Positions 9,391 through 16,346 of a DNA stretch of 64,000 bases are shown here, piece by piece. The number at the start of each line of letters is the position of its first letter. Position 1 is the stretch's first letter. The stretch spans positions 2,480,001 to 2,544,000 of the forward strand of contig NZ_CP084712.1 in assembly GCF_023822045.1 (NCBI RefSeq). Direction: 5' to 3'. Source of the stretch: Sphingopyxis sp. USTB-05 (GTDB lineage Bacteria > Pseudomonadota > Alphaproteobacteria > Sphingomonadales > Sphingomonadaceae). The notes under the pieces are model-generated. The model was given only the letters and a program-made list of their open reading frames with translations. It was not told the origin of the DNA and searched no databases. The position numbers and the translations under genes were made by a program.

Positions 9391-11369
9391 GCCGAACGGC
9401 TCTGCTGATCACCCTGCTGGCCGCGGCTTCGCCCGCGGCCAGCCAGGTCACCTCGCGCGAGATCGCCGAGACGGCGGATATCTCCGGTCTAAACACTTCA
9501 CCCGACGGAACGTGGGTCGCCTATCGCATCGAACGCCCCTCGACGCTCACCAACCGGATCGACGTCGACTGGTATATCGTCGCCGCCGACGGCAAATCGC
9601 CGCCGCGCGCGCTCGGGCGCACCGGGACCGCACTTTGGAACGATGCCGGCGTCGTCGAACCGGGAGAAGCCAAATGGTCGCCAGATAGCCAGCGGCTTAT
9701 CGTTCGCGCGCTCGTCGATGGCCGGGCCGCGCTCTGGGCCAGTCCGATCGACGGGTCCGGCTTCACGCTAGCGGCGGGCGGCGATGGCGACATCGAGGCC
9801 TTCGCGCTCACCCGGGACGGCGCAATAGTCACGCGCGAAGGGCCATCACGCGACCTGATCGCACGCACCGAAGAGGCCGAGCGCGAGACCGGCATCCTGG
9901 TCGACGGCCAGACCGATCTTGCCCAGCCACTCTTCCGCGGCGCGCTGATCAACGGCCGCGTGGCGAGCCAGCGCTTTTCCAATGACTGGTTCGACCGTGC
10001 CCCGCTCCTCGCCTCGGCTCCGCGAACTCTTACTACGACCACGCCCGGCGGCAGCTCTCGCCGCGCCAGCGAGACCGAAGCCCTGTTGCTCGCCCCGCAG
10101 CCCGATCCGGTCGCGCTCCTGACGAGCGACTTGCCACCCACTCTACAGAAGGCGCTCGAGGACAGGGGCGTCTGCAAGACCAAGATTGGCTGCGCCGCCG
10201 ACCTTCCCCGCCTCTCATGGGTGCTCCCGATGAATGGCGACACGGTCGTGGCGCTGCACGACGCCGATTACCGCCAGACGCTCCTGCGCTGGTCACCAAG
10301 GACGAAGCGCCTCGAGAAGCTGGCCGCGAGCGAAGGACAGCTCGCTGGCGGACAGAAATATTATCTCCCCTGCGCCGCCGCCGGGAGCGCGATCTTCTGC
10401 GTCGAAGCTGCCGCGGCGCTTCCGCCGCGCCTCGTCCGCATCGATCGCGGCGGCGCGAAGCGCATAATCGATTCCCCCAATTTCTATCCTGACCGCGACG
10501 GGCTCATTGCCGAAACGATCGTGTGGCAGGTGAGCGGCAGCCGTGCGTCGGGCGTATTGATCCGCCCGAAGATCCCCGGGCGGCTGCCGCTCTTCGTCAC
10601 CTATTATACATGCGCAGGATATCTTCGCGGGGGCGTCGGCAATGAATGGCCGCTGCGGGCACTTGCCGCGCACGGCATCGCGGCGCTCTGCATCAATGCG
10701 GTGCCCGGCGATACCGACAAGGATGCCCGCTATAAACGCGGACTCGCCGCGATCGAGGCCGTCACGACGTTGCTCGCTGAGCGCGGCATCGTCGACCGAG
10801 CCCGTGTCGGCATGGGCGGGCTCAGCTTCGGCAGCGAGGTCACGATGTGGGCCGCGACGCACAGCGACCTGTTGAAGGCCGTCTCGATCGCCTCGGTCCA
10901 GATGGAGCCTGCCTATTACTGGTTCAATGCCCGTCCGGGCCGCGAGACCTTCGCCGACAATGTCCGGAAAGTGTGGGGCGCCGGGTCGCCCGACGAGACG
11001 CCAGAGGCGTGGAAGGAGCTCTCCCCCGCGCTCAATACCGATCGCATCACCGCGCCGATCCTGATGCAGTTTCCTGAACAGGAAGCACGTCTGTCGATCG
11101 AGTTGATTAGCAGGCTCGCCACGGCGCGAATGGGCGAGGCGCATATCTTTCCATACGCGCCGCACAACAAGGTCGAGCCCCGGCAAAAGCTTGCCGCCTA
11201 TGAGCGCAACCTCGACTGGTTTCGCTTCTGGCTGAAGGACGAGATCGATCCCGACCCCGCCAAGGCCTTCCAATATCAGCGCTGGTCCAAATTCGCGCCG
11301 GCGGAAGCGCGCGCTTCAACCGAGCGCACCCAGCGTTCGACGTCGCCGATCTCGATCAACCGGAAATAA
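9384..11369 (+). CDS. Lasso peptide isopeptidase, S9 prolyl-oligopeptidase type (AtxE2-like)
   Basis: The family linearises threaded lasso peptides by hydrolysing the ring isopeptide bond. The 661-residue protein starts at GTG 9384, overlapping the receptor stop. That gives a signal peptide (VVSRTALLITLLAAASPAASQ), which fits a periplasmic site. The typical N-terminus (SREIAETADISGLNTSPDGTWVAYR) is followed by a beta-propeller region and an alpha/beta-hydrolase domain. The nucleophile motif is GLSFG with Ser481, and His594 lies in APHNK. The acidic member of the triad is less clear, since the expected region reads FPEQEARLS. The last 94 bp overlap the 3' end of the convergent cyclase gene. 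Context with the lasso genes makes this role much more likely than general peptide hydrolysis. Confidence 0.88.
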   Translation: MVSRTALLITLLAAASPAASQVTSREIAETADISGLNTSPDGTWVAYRIERPSTLTNRIDVDWYIVAADGKSPPRALGRTGTALWNDAGVVEPGEAKWSPDSQRLIVRALVDGRAALWASPIDGSGFTLAAGGDGDIEAFALTRDGAIVTREGPSRDLIARTEEAERETGILVDGQTDLAQPLFRGALINGRVASQRFSNDWFDRAPLLASAPRTLTTTTPGGSSRRASETEALLLAPQPDPVALLTSDLPPTLQKALEDRGVCKTKIGCAADLPRLSWVLPMNGDTVVALHDADYRQTLLRWSPRTKRLEKLAASEGQLAGGQKYYLPCAAAGSAIFCVEAAAALPPRLVRIDRGGAKRIIDSPNFYPDRDGLIAETIVWQVSGSRASGVLIRPKIPGRLPLFVTYYTCAGYLRGGVGNEWPLRALAAHGIAALCINAVPGDTDKDARYKRGLAAIEAVTTLLAERGIVDRARVGMGGLSFGSEVTMWAATHSDLLKAVSIASVQMEPAYYWFNARPGRETFADNVRKVWGAGSPDETPEAWKELSPALNTDRITAPILMQFPEQEARLSIELISRLATARMGEAHIFPYAPHNKVEPRQKLAAYERNLDWFRFWLKDEIDPDPAKAFQYQRWSKFAPAEARASTERTQRSTSPISINRK

Positions 11370-12973
11370 TCGAAGTCGCCCTCGGCAAGATCGAGGGTGA
11401 GATAGGTCTCGATCCTGTCGACATCGAGCAGGCCGCGCTCGGCCAGTCTGCCGCCGAGCAGCAGGTCGCGGAGCTGCGCCCGCTGCCTGAGATAGGCGGC
11501 GGCGCAGAGCGCTTCCATCCGGCCCTTGCCTTTGCGCCACACGACCTCGGCCGGAAGCCGATCGGCGAAAGCTGCGCGCGCCACGGCGCGGTTACGCCCG
11601 CCGACAAACCAGCTCCCGCTCGGGATCGAGAGGCAAAGTTCAACCACGGGCTGCGAGAGCAATGGCGAGACGACGTCGCGGCCCTCCCAGCGCAACGGTC
11701 GGTCGAGGAAGTCGATTATGCGCCGGATGGATTCCGCATGGTTCCGCTTGGCCTGCGACACCGCGCCAGCGCCGTCATCCCAAGGATGCGGAAATGGTTT
11801 GTCCGGAAGGGCCTTGGCATCGAGGTAATCGACGTCGCGGCGCCAGCCGCGACGCGGACCCGCGCGATGCGCTCGCCAGCTGAGGCGCAACGCCTCCCAG
11901 ATCGTCGCGTCACTCGCACGCGCGACGTCGCGCAAGGTCGCAAGGGTCCGGCGCGACAAGCCCCAGCGCGCCCAACTATCGAGGACCGGCGCGACCGTGC
12001 TGTCGAAATGAAAGACGCTATCGCCGCCTATTCCGCCGAAGATCGGACGCTCGTGGTCTGGCACTGCCTCGGCGAACGCACGATCGAGACCGCCGAGGAC
12101 GCTGTAGGCGCCCGGCCTTGCCGTGAAGAGGGTCGGCAGCGAGACGAGATCGATGCCGACATCGTTATGCTCGATCTCCACAAGATCGATCGCGCATCGG
12201 TCTGCGACAGCCCGTGCGAAATAACGCTCATCGCCCTCCGCGTCGGGCGTGGCAAAGGTGATCGCCGAGACGTCGGCGCCGGCCGCTGCGAGCGCTGCGG
12301 TCACGATCGAGGAATCAAGGCCGCCCGACAGCTCGACGATGATGCCCTTCCGGGATCCGCTCCAGGCGGCCGTACAGTCGTTGATCCGCTTCTCGAGCTC
12401 TAACGGAAGTTCCTCCGGCCTAGTCGAGCGCGGCGGCGGGACATGGTCCCAAGGCGACCAGCTCGCCTCGACCGCAATCTTGAGACCATCGAACAGGATG
12501 CGTGTGCCGGCGAGGAGCTCATGCACGCCCGACAGCCCCGTCCGCTCGGTGCGAAGGTTGATATAGGCGAGCGCCCCGGCGACATAGTCCCAGTCGATGG
12601 CGATATCCTGTGGCCGGGCCCGGAGCATGGCCGGGTCGGACGCGCAGATGAGACCCGCGGGATGGCGGCTCCAGTATAGGGGCATGCCGGTGAGCGCCGC
12701 CCGCTCGATCCCAAGCGCGCCGCCATCGGCGGTGAAGGCGATGAAGTTCCCCCAGCAGAAGCGGGGTGGCCGCCCCGAGGCGGGGTAGCGCGTGAAGCAA
12801 TCACCGATGATGACGGTGCCGCCGGGCGCGCGCTGGACCGGCAGCGAACTGTTCGCAAAAATCACCCTGCCGGGCTGGATGTCCACCGCGACAAGACCGG
12901 TCCGTTCCGCCGCGGCCACGACGTCAGCGGCTCGCTCGGCATCGCCCACGAAGGCGAGGATCGCCCCTCTCAC
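11276..12973 (-). CDS. Lasso peptide macrolactam synthetase, asparagine-synthase-like (C protein)
   Basis: The family adenylates the Asp/Glu side chain of the cleaved precursor with ATP and closes it onto Gly1, forming the lasso ring. The 565-residue protein starts at GTG 12973, overlapping the B-gene stop by 4 bases; a longer upstream frame exists but runs through the B gene. The N-terminal half is glutaminase-like without a catalytic Cys at the start. The synthetase domain begins near residue 200 with the PP-loop ELSGGLDSS. Further on are FGGIGGDSVF and SPLLSQPVVE...RKGKGRME, as in asparagine synthase-like cyclases. It is co-transcribed with the B protein, and its 3' end runs 94 bp into the isopeptidase gene on the other strand. 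Confidence 0.9.
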   Translation of the reverse strand: MRGAILAFVGDAERAADVVAAAERTGLVAVDIQPGRVIFANSSLPVQRAPGGTVIIGDCFTRYPASGRPPRFCWGNFIAFTADGGALGIERAALTGMPLYWSRHPAGLICASDPAMLRARPQDIAIDWDYVAGALAYINLRTERTGLSGVHELLAGTRILFDGLKIAVEASWSPWDHVPPPRSTRPEELPLELEKRINDCTAAWSGSRKGIIVELSGGLDSSIVTAALAAAGADVSAITFATPDAEGDERYFARAVADRCAIDLVEIEHNDVGIDLVSLPTLFTARPGAYSVLGGLDRAFAEAVPDHERPIFGGIGGDSVFHFDSTVAPVLDSWARWGLSRRTLATLRDVARASDATIWEALRLSWRAHRAGPRRGWRRDVDYLDAKALPDKPFPHPWDDGAGAVSQAKRNHAESIRRIIDFLDRPLRWEGRDVVSPLLSQPVVELCLSIPSGSWFVGGRNRAVARAAFADRLPAEVVWRKGKGRMEALCAAAYLRQRAQLRDLLLGGRLAERGLLDVDRIETYLTLDLAEGDFDYFRLIEIGDVERWVRSVEARASAGANLDQR

Positions 12974-13623
12974 CGGATCACCAGGATCGGCACGAAGTTG
13001 CGGGCTTCGGCAGCCGTCCCGGTCAGTATCGCCGACGGGGACTGCAGCCAGCAATGCGCCTTGAAGGGTGACATCCGAATGCCGAACACCATCGTCGAGG
13101 CAAGCCCGCGCGCTAGTAGTATGTGGTCGAGCGCAAGCGCGTCGATCAGACAGCGCTGCGGAACGGGATTGAGCCATCGAGCGGCAGCATATCGGGCGGA
13201 AACAATCTCAATCTCGCCATCGGCAGCAGAGGGGCCCACTCCCGCCTTCCGCGCGCGGACGGCCTCGATCGTGAACCCAATCTGCTCGGGCCGCATGGCG
13301 CGACGTGCCCATCGGAGTGCAAACGCGGTCGACAAGGCCATGCGCGGGCTGAAGCTCTCGTGACTTACCGCCGCGAGGTCTCGCGTGGGCACATCGATCG
13401 CCGCGGGTTCGACCGATCCCGGGCCATTGGTCGAGACAAAGAGGCCAGTCGCAACAAGCCTCGCGATTGCGCCGCCGTCATTGGGTTCGCCACGGCGCAG
13501 GCGGTCGAACGCGGCACGGTCCTGGCCGCGGAGCGATAGATATTTGTCGCGAGCGAGATCGAGGAAGACGAGTTCCTCCGCTGTCTCGCAGAAGCCCGTT
13601 CCGGGCGCGAGCGTCAATCCCAT
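12970..13623 (-). CDS. Lasso peptide B protein: RRE plus transglutaminase-like leader peptidase
   Basis: This protein binds the precursor leader and removes it. The 217 residues begin at ATG 13623; an open frame further upstream runs through precursor A2 and is rejected. Residues 1-65 resemble the PqqD-like recognition element (TAEELVFLDLARDKYLSLRG). The C-terminal half is the transglutaminase-like peptidase, with the Cys in PQRCLIDALAL and the His in FKAHCWLQ. The usual third residue, an Asp 12 positions after the His in McjB, is Gly here (AILTGT where ILND would be expected), and no other Asp follows. The fused two-domain form is typical of proteobacterial lasso clusters. Confidence 0.88.
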   Translation of the reverse strand: MGLTLAPGTGFCETAEELVFLDLARDKYLSLRGQDRAAFDRLRRGEPNDGGAIARLVATGLFVSTNGPGSVEPAAIDVPTRDLAAVSHESFSPRMALSTAFALRWARRAMRPEQIGFTIEAVRARKAGVGPSAADGEIEIVSARYAAARWLNPVPQRCLIDALALDHILLARGLASTMVFGIRMSPFKAHCWLQSPSAILTGTAAEARNFVPILVIR

Positions 13624-13643
13624 GGCATTTTTATCCGGCAGAT

Positions 13644-13673
13644 CGGGAGACCGACCGCGAGGGCCGGCTCCCG
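13644..13673 (-). promoter_or_regulatory. RNA hairpin between precursor A2 and the B gene
   Basis: The transcript between A2 and B can fold as CGGGAG pairing with CTCCCG around a second stem CGGCC/GGTCG with a 5-base loop. It has no following U-run. It could partly stop transcription or protect the 3' end of the precursor message, giving more precursor than enzyme. This is seen from the sequence; the function is inferred. Confidence 0.5.
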
Positions 13674-13682
13674 AAGTGGCGA

Positions 13683-13805
13683 TCAGTCCTGGGTCAGTCC
13701 GGCCCAGTCTTCGCGGCCGCCCATTTCGAGGGGCAGACCATGCTCGCCGGCAGTGTCGGCGCACACGGTGCCGAGTTCGACGAGCGTGTCGGTGTCGATA
13801 TCCAT
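13683..13805 (-). CDS. Lasso peptide precursor A2
   Basis: This is a 40-residue precursor. The leader is MDIDTDTLVELGTVCADTA, with the conserved Thr at position -2. The core starts with Gly and is 21 residues long. The ring segment is GEHGLPLE, so Glu8 would close an 8-membered ring on Gly1; the loop and tail are MGGREDWAGLTQD. The start ATG has AAAGG 8 bases upstream. The leader matches A1 in VELGTVxADTA, and the core shares GG in the loop and the ending GLxQD. The gene sits directly before the B and C genes. The only other acidic ring candidates (Glu2) are too close to Gly1. Confidence 0.85.
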   Translation of the reverse strand: MDIDTDTLVELGTVCADTAGEHGLPLEMGGREDWAGLTQD

Positions 13806-13844
13806 CGTTTTGACCTTTCGACGGAGGTTGAAGTGGAAGCCGGA

Positions 13845-13860
13845 GGCCGGGAAGCCGGCC
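13845..13860 (-). promoter_or_regulatory. Short RNA hairpin between precursors A1 and A2
   Basis: The transcript reads GGCCGG CTTC CCGGCC, a perfect 6 bp stem with a 4-base loop, in the 69 bp gap between the two precursor genes. It may stabilise the upstream message. No U-run follows, so it is not a simple terminator. Confidence 0.5.
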
Positions 13861-13874
13861 CCCGACCGACCGGC

Positions 13875-13997
13875 TCAGTCCTGGCTCAGACCCTGAACCA
13901 GTTCCTTGCCGCCCGCTTCGATGCCGAAGCGTTCTTCGCCGGCGGTATCGGCGCTGACGGTGCCGAGCTCGACGATGTCGTTGGTTTCGCGATCCAT
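13875..13997 (-). CDS. Lasso peptide precursor A1
   Basis: This is a 40-residue precursor. The leader is MDRETNDIVELGTVSADTA, with Thr at -2. The predicted core is 21 residues: ring GEERFGIE (Gly1 to Glu8), then AGGKELVQGLSQD. The ATG at 13997 has GGAGG 8 bases upstream (GGAGGAAACGATCATG). The longer frame reaching 14081 is rejected because its nearer ATG lies inside this ribosome site. The ending GLSQD resembles sphingopyxin-type lasso peptides, from memory. A1 is the first gene after the GntR regulator and is followed by A2, B and C. Confidence 0.87.
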   Translation of the reverse strand: MDRETNDIVELGTVSADTAGEERFGIEAGGKELVQGLSQD

Positions 13998-14056
13998 GAT
14001 CGTTTCCTCCATGATGCCGCGGAATTGCGGCTCGATCGAAGCTAGGGCGGCGGCGC

Positions 14057-14075
14057 CGTATAGGAATTTTATACG
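14057..14075 (-). promoter_or_regulatory. Candidate GntR operator before precursor A1
   Basis: A 19 bp inverted repeat, CGTATA-N7-TATACG, lies in the AT-rich stretch between the GntR gene and precursor A1, 59 bp before the A1 start codon. FadR-subfamily GntR regulators commonly bind GTATAC-containing palindromes. The adjacent gene encodes such a regulator, so this is the best candidate operator for the precursor promoter. Confidence 0.5.
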
Positions 14076-14093
14076 ACTCATATCGTCCGAATA

Positions 14094-14717
14094 TTATCGG
14101 AGCGGCTCCGAGCGTTTGCGGATCTCGGCAGCAACGCGCCCCGCGAACCCTGCCCGGCGGCGATGGAAGCGCGTGATTTTGCTGCGCAAAGCGCTCCAGC
14201 GCCCGAAGCGGTAGTCCTCCGCCATCGCCTTGAGCGCTTCGCCAGCGTCGGCATCAACGCGGACCTCCAGCGAGCGAATTGTCATGCTGCGCTCGACAAT
14301 ATTGACGATCGCCGCGCGAAGTTCGCCGTTGGAGCTTCCGATCGCGATGGTCCTGAAGAGACTTTCGATCGCCTCGGGATATGAGTCGTGCGTCGCGAGA
14401 TCGATGAGGCCGCCGGGCAAGTCAGGCCGCGGGGACCGCCCCTTGAGCGCCATCGACAGGAGCGCGCCAGCCCAGCCGTATAGGTCAACTAGGTCGGCCT
14501 CACTCAGGAGGGGCTGCCGAAACCCCTCCTGATGCCAGCTCTCGATGATCCGCTCGCCCGAGAGACGATAGAGCGCATCGCGGACCGGAGTGGCGCTCGA
14601 GGCGAGCGATTTCGAGAGATGCGCGGCCTCGAGCCGGGTGCCCGGCGGATAGGCGCCCGACAGGATGCGCGCCTTCAGGTCCAGATAGACCCGCTCCATC
14701 GTGGCGCCCGGGCTCAT
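14094..14717 (-). CDS. GntR-family transcriptional regulator
   Basis: This 207-residue regulator has an N-terminal winged helix (YLDLKARILSGAYPPGTRLEAAHLSKSLASSATPVRDALYRLSGERII, about residues 10-58). A helical C-terminal domain of FadR/FCD type follows. The ATG overlaps the stop of the upstream dioxygenase gene (ATGA), so the two are translationally coupled. It lies directly before the lasso precursors, where a GTATA palindrome is found. It probably controls the precursor operon in response to a small acid or a peptide fragment; the ligand cannot be told from sequence. Confidence 0.85.
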   Translation of the reverse strand: MSPGATMERVYLDLKARILSGAYPPGTRLEAAHLSKSLASSATPVRDALYRLSGERIIESWHQEGFRQPLLSEADLVDLYGWAGALLSMALKGRSPRPDLPGGLIDLATHDSYPEAIESLFRTIAIGSSNGELRAAIVNIVERSMTIRSLEVRVDADAGEALKAMAEDYRFGRWSALRSKITRFHRRRAGFAGRVAAEIRKRSEPLR

Positions 14718-15631
14718 GCCGCCAACGCCCCGCGCTCGCCTTCTCCTTCCGGCCGCTGCGCGGCGACATAGTCGGCGAGGAGTGCCTGTTGATCAGGCCG
14801 CAGCGCATCGATCGCGGCTATCGGGTCCTCGGGATAGCCGCCGAACAGCACCGACGGGCATTGTCCCTCGAAGTTCCCGAGATTGGGGCGATGTTGCGCG
14901 TAACCCGCAAGCGCCGCAAGCTCGGGCGAGAATGTCCGCGCAATTTCGGGCGGATAGGCCAGCCACTGATTTTCATAGGGTTTCAGCCAGCCGAGACAGT
15001 AGCTGACGATTATCCCGCGGCGAACGTCCCCGCTCCGATTTGCGCCGGCACCGTGCAGCGTCGAGCCGAGGAAGACGATGGCGTCGCCGGGCTGCGCCTC
15101 GGCAACGATCGGGGCTTCTTTGGGCTCCTCGACCAAGGCCTCGACACCGTGGCTGCCCGGCCAGATGATCGTCGCGCCATTAGCCTCGGTAAATGGCGTG
15201 AGCGGCCACATGACATTGACGAGATATTCGACCTCGCCCAGCGCGCCTTGCCACATGTCCTGGTCGCGGTGCGGGAATTGCGCGAGCGCGCCCGGATGCA
15301 GCTCGATTGCTTGGGAAAGGTTGAGTTGGATCCGCTCGCACCAGTTGCCGAGCGCAGTCTCAGCCATTTCGAGGATCGCCGGGTTCATCACGAGATCGGC
15401 CATATGCGGCGAGCGGATCAGGAGGCGGCCGAACCGCTTGGTCCGCTCGCCATAGAAACCGCCCTCGCAGAAGGGCGTCGCCTCGTAGCGTGGTTCGAGA
15501 TCCGCAGCGATCGCTTCGATGAGCGATTCTGGGGCGGCGCCTCGCAGGATAGAATAGCCATTTTCCATCAGCGCCTGAGCGGCAGAGGATTGATGGGATC
15601 GCGCGTCGAGCGCGGCGTGGTTGATCAGCAT
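14714..15631 (-). CDS. Fe(II)/2-oxoglutarate dioxygenase, PhyH family
   Basis: This 305-residue phytanoyl-CoA-dioxygenase-like protein has the iron-binding facial triad visible as HRD in FPHRDQDMW and a distal His in GSTLHGAGANRSGD. The following Arg in GDVRRGIIVSYCLGW would bind 2-oxoglutarate. The start ATG at 15631 has GAGGAGAGG upstream; the longer frame runs into luxI and is rejected. It starts 10 bp after luxI and overlaps the GntR gene, so it sits within the quorum-sensing/lasso run. It could hydroxylate the lasso peptide or act on the homoserine-lactone signal. Both are inferences. Confidence 0.85.
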   Translation of the reverse strand: MLINHAALDARSHQSSAAQALMENGYSILRGAAPESLIEAIAADLEPRYEATPFCEGGFYGERTKRFGRLLIRSPHMADLVMNPAILEMAETALGNWCERIQLNLSQAIELHPGALAQFPHRDQDMWQGALGEVEYLVNVMWPLTPFTEANGATIIWPGSHGVEALVEEPKEAPIVAEAQPGDAIVFLGSTLHGAGANRSGDVRRGIIVSYCLGWLKPYENQWLAYPPEIARTFSPELAALAGYAQHRPNLGNFEGQCPSVLFGGYPEDPIAAIDALRPDQQALLADYVAAQRPEGEGERGALAA

Positions 15632-15641
15632 CGTCCTCTCC

Positions 15642-16256
15642 TCACGCTGCACAGGCGGCCGACGCCGCAACTGCATGGCTGACAATCCCCGCGCCAGCGA
15701 GTTTTGCGACGGTCGAGGCATCGATATCGATGCGAAGCCCAACGAGCGCTTGCCCGCGGTGGAGGACGGGCTCGCCGAGCGAGCAGCAATCCCAGCCGAA
15801 GGTCTGGATCTGGCGGAACCAGGGCAGCTCGGCGACGCCGGTATAGGTGCGGATCTCGTTGGCGAGCGCGAACTCGGCAAGCCCGACAAGCAGCGAGTCG
15901 CGGGCGATCCGCCGCTGCCGCGCGCCAATTCCGGGCGACAGACAGAAGCGGGTGATTTCGAGGACGTTGGGGCCCTGCGGCACGTCCCCTGCGACCAGCC
16001 CCGAGAAGAGGCTGTCGAGGAGCGCAGGCTGGGTGGTGAGCAGCAGGCGCGCCGAGGCGAGATGCTCGCCGTCCGGATCGGTCACGATCAGATAGGTGGC
16101 ATCGACGTCGTCGAACTGGTCCAGCTCGAAGCGATCGGCCAGCGCAGGAATATCCCATTTCAGAAGATCGATGAAGACGCGCTTGCGCGCCTCGAACATC
16201 GCGCGCATCGCCTTATGCTCGAGAGCCCGGTTGGTGGAATCGACAATAAGCAGCAT
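15642..16256 (-). CDS. Acyl-homoserine-lactone synthase, LuxI family
   Basis: This 204-residue autoinducer synthase makes acyl-homoserine lactones from S-adenosylmethionine and an acyl carrier. The invariant family residues are present: Arg and Phe in ARKRVFIDLL, Trp in KWDIP, the acidic ELDQFDD, Arg in SARLLL, and the Glu/Arg pair in LEITRFCLSP. The ATG at 16256 has GGAGG at a good distance. It lies 90 bp downstream of its luxR partner and 10 bp upstream of the dioxygenase gene. Confidence 0.9.
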   Translation of the reverse strand: MLLIVDSTNRALEHKAMRAMFEARKRVFIDLLKWDIPALADRFELDQFDDVDATYLIVTDPDGEHLASARLLLTTQPALLDSLFSGLVAGDVPQGPNVLEITRFCLSPGIGARQRRIARDSLLVGLAEFALANEIRTYTGVAELPWFRQIQTFGWDCCSLGEPVLHRGQALVGLRIDIDASTVAKLAGAGIVSHAVAASAACAA

Positions 16257-16322
16257 GGATTTGCCTCCGTTTGAAAAGAGGCGTTCCAATTGAAGGGCTT
16301 TTCGCCGCTGCACCATAGCATG

Positions 16323-16341
16323 ATCGGGGGGTGTCCCCGAT
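16323..16341 (-). promoter_or_regulatory. Candidate lux box upstream of the AHL synthase gene
   Basis: A 19 bp palindrome, ATCGGGG-N5-CCCCGAT, sits in the 90 bp luxR-luxI gap, ending 67 bp before the luxI start. On the minus strand it is not followed by a U-run, so it does not look like a terminator for luxR. Its length and place fit a LuxR-type binding site giving positive feedback on luxI and the downstream genes. Confidence 0.5.
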
Positions 16342-16346
16342 TTTTC

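Noticed and set aside
12970..13764. 264-codon B protein frame starting at 13764
   Set aside because: It runs through precursor A2 in another frame; the homologous part begins at ATG 13623.
13875..14081. 68-codon frame as the A1 precursor gene
   Set aside because: The strong GGAGG ribosome site serves the ATG at 13997, and the longer start would run through the AT-rich promoter palindrome.
16323..16341. Terminator for luxR
   Set aside because: On the minus strand no U-run follows the stem; the T-run is on the plus strand, where no gene ends. A regulatory palindrome is more likely.
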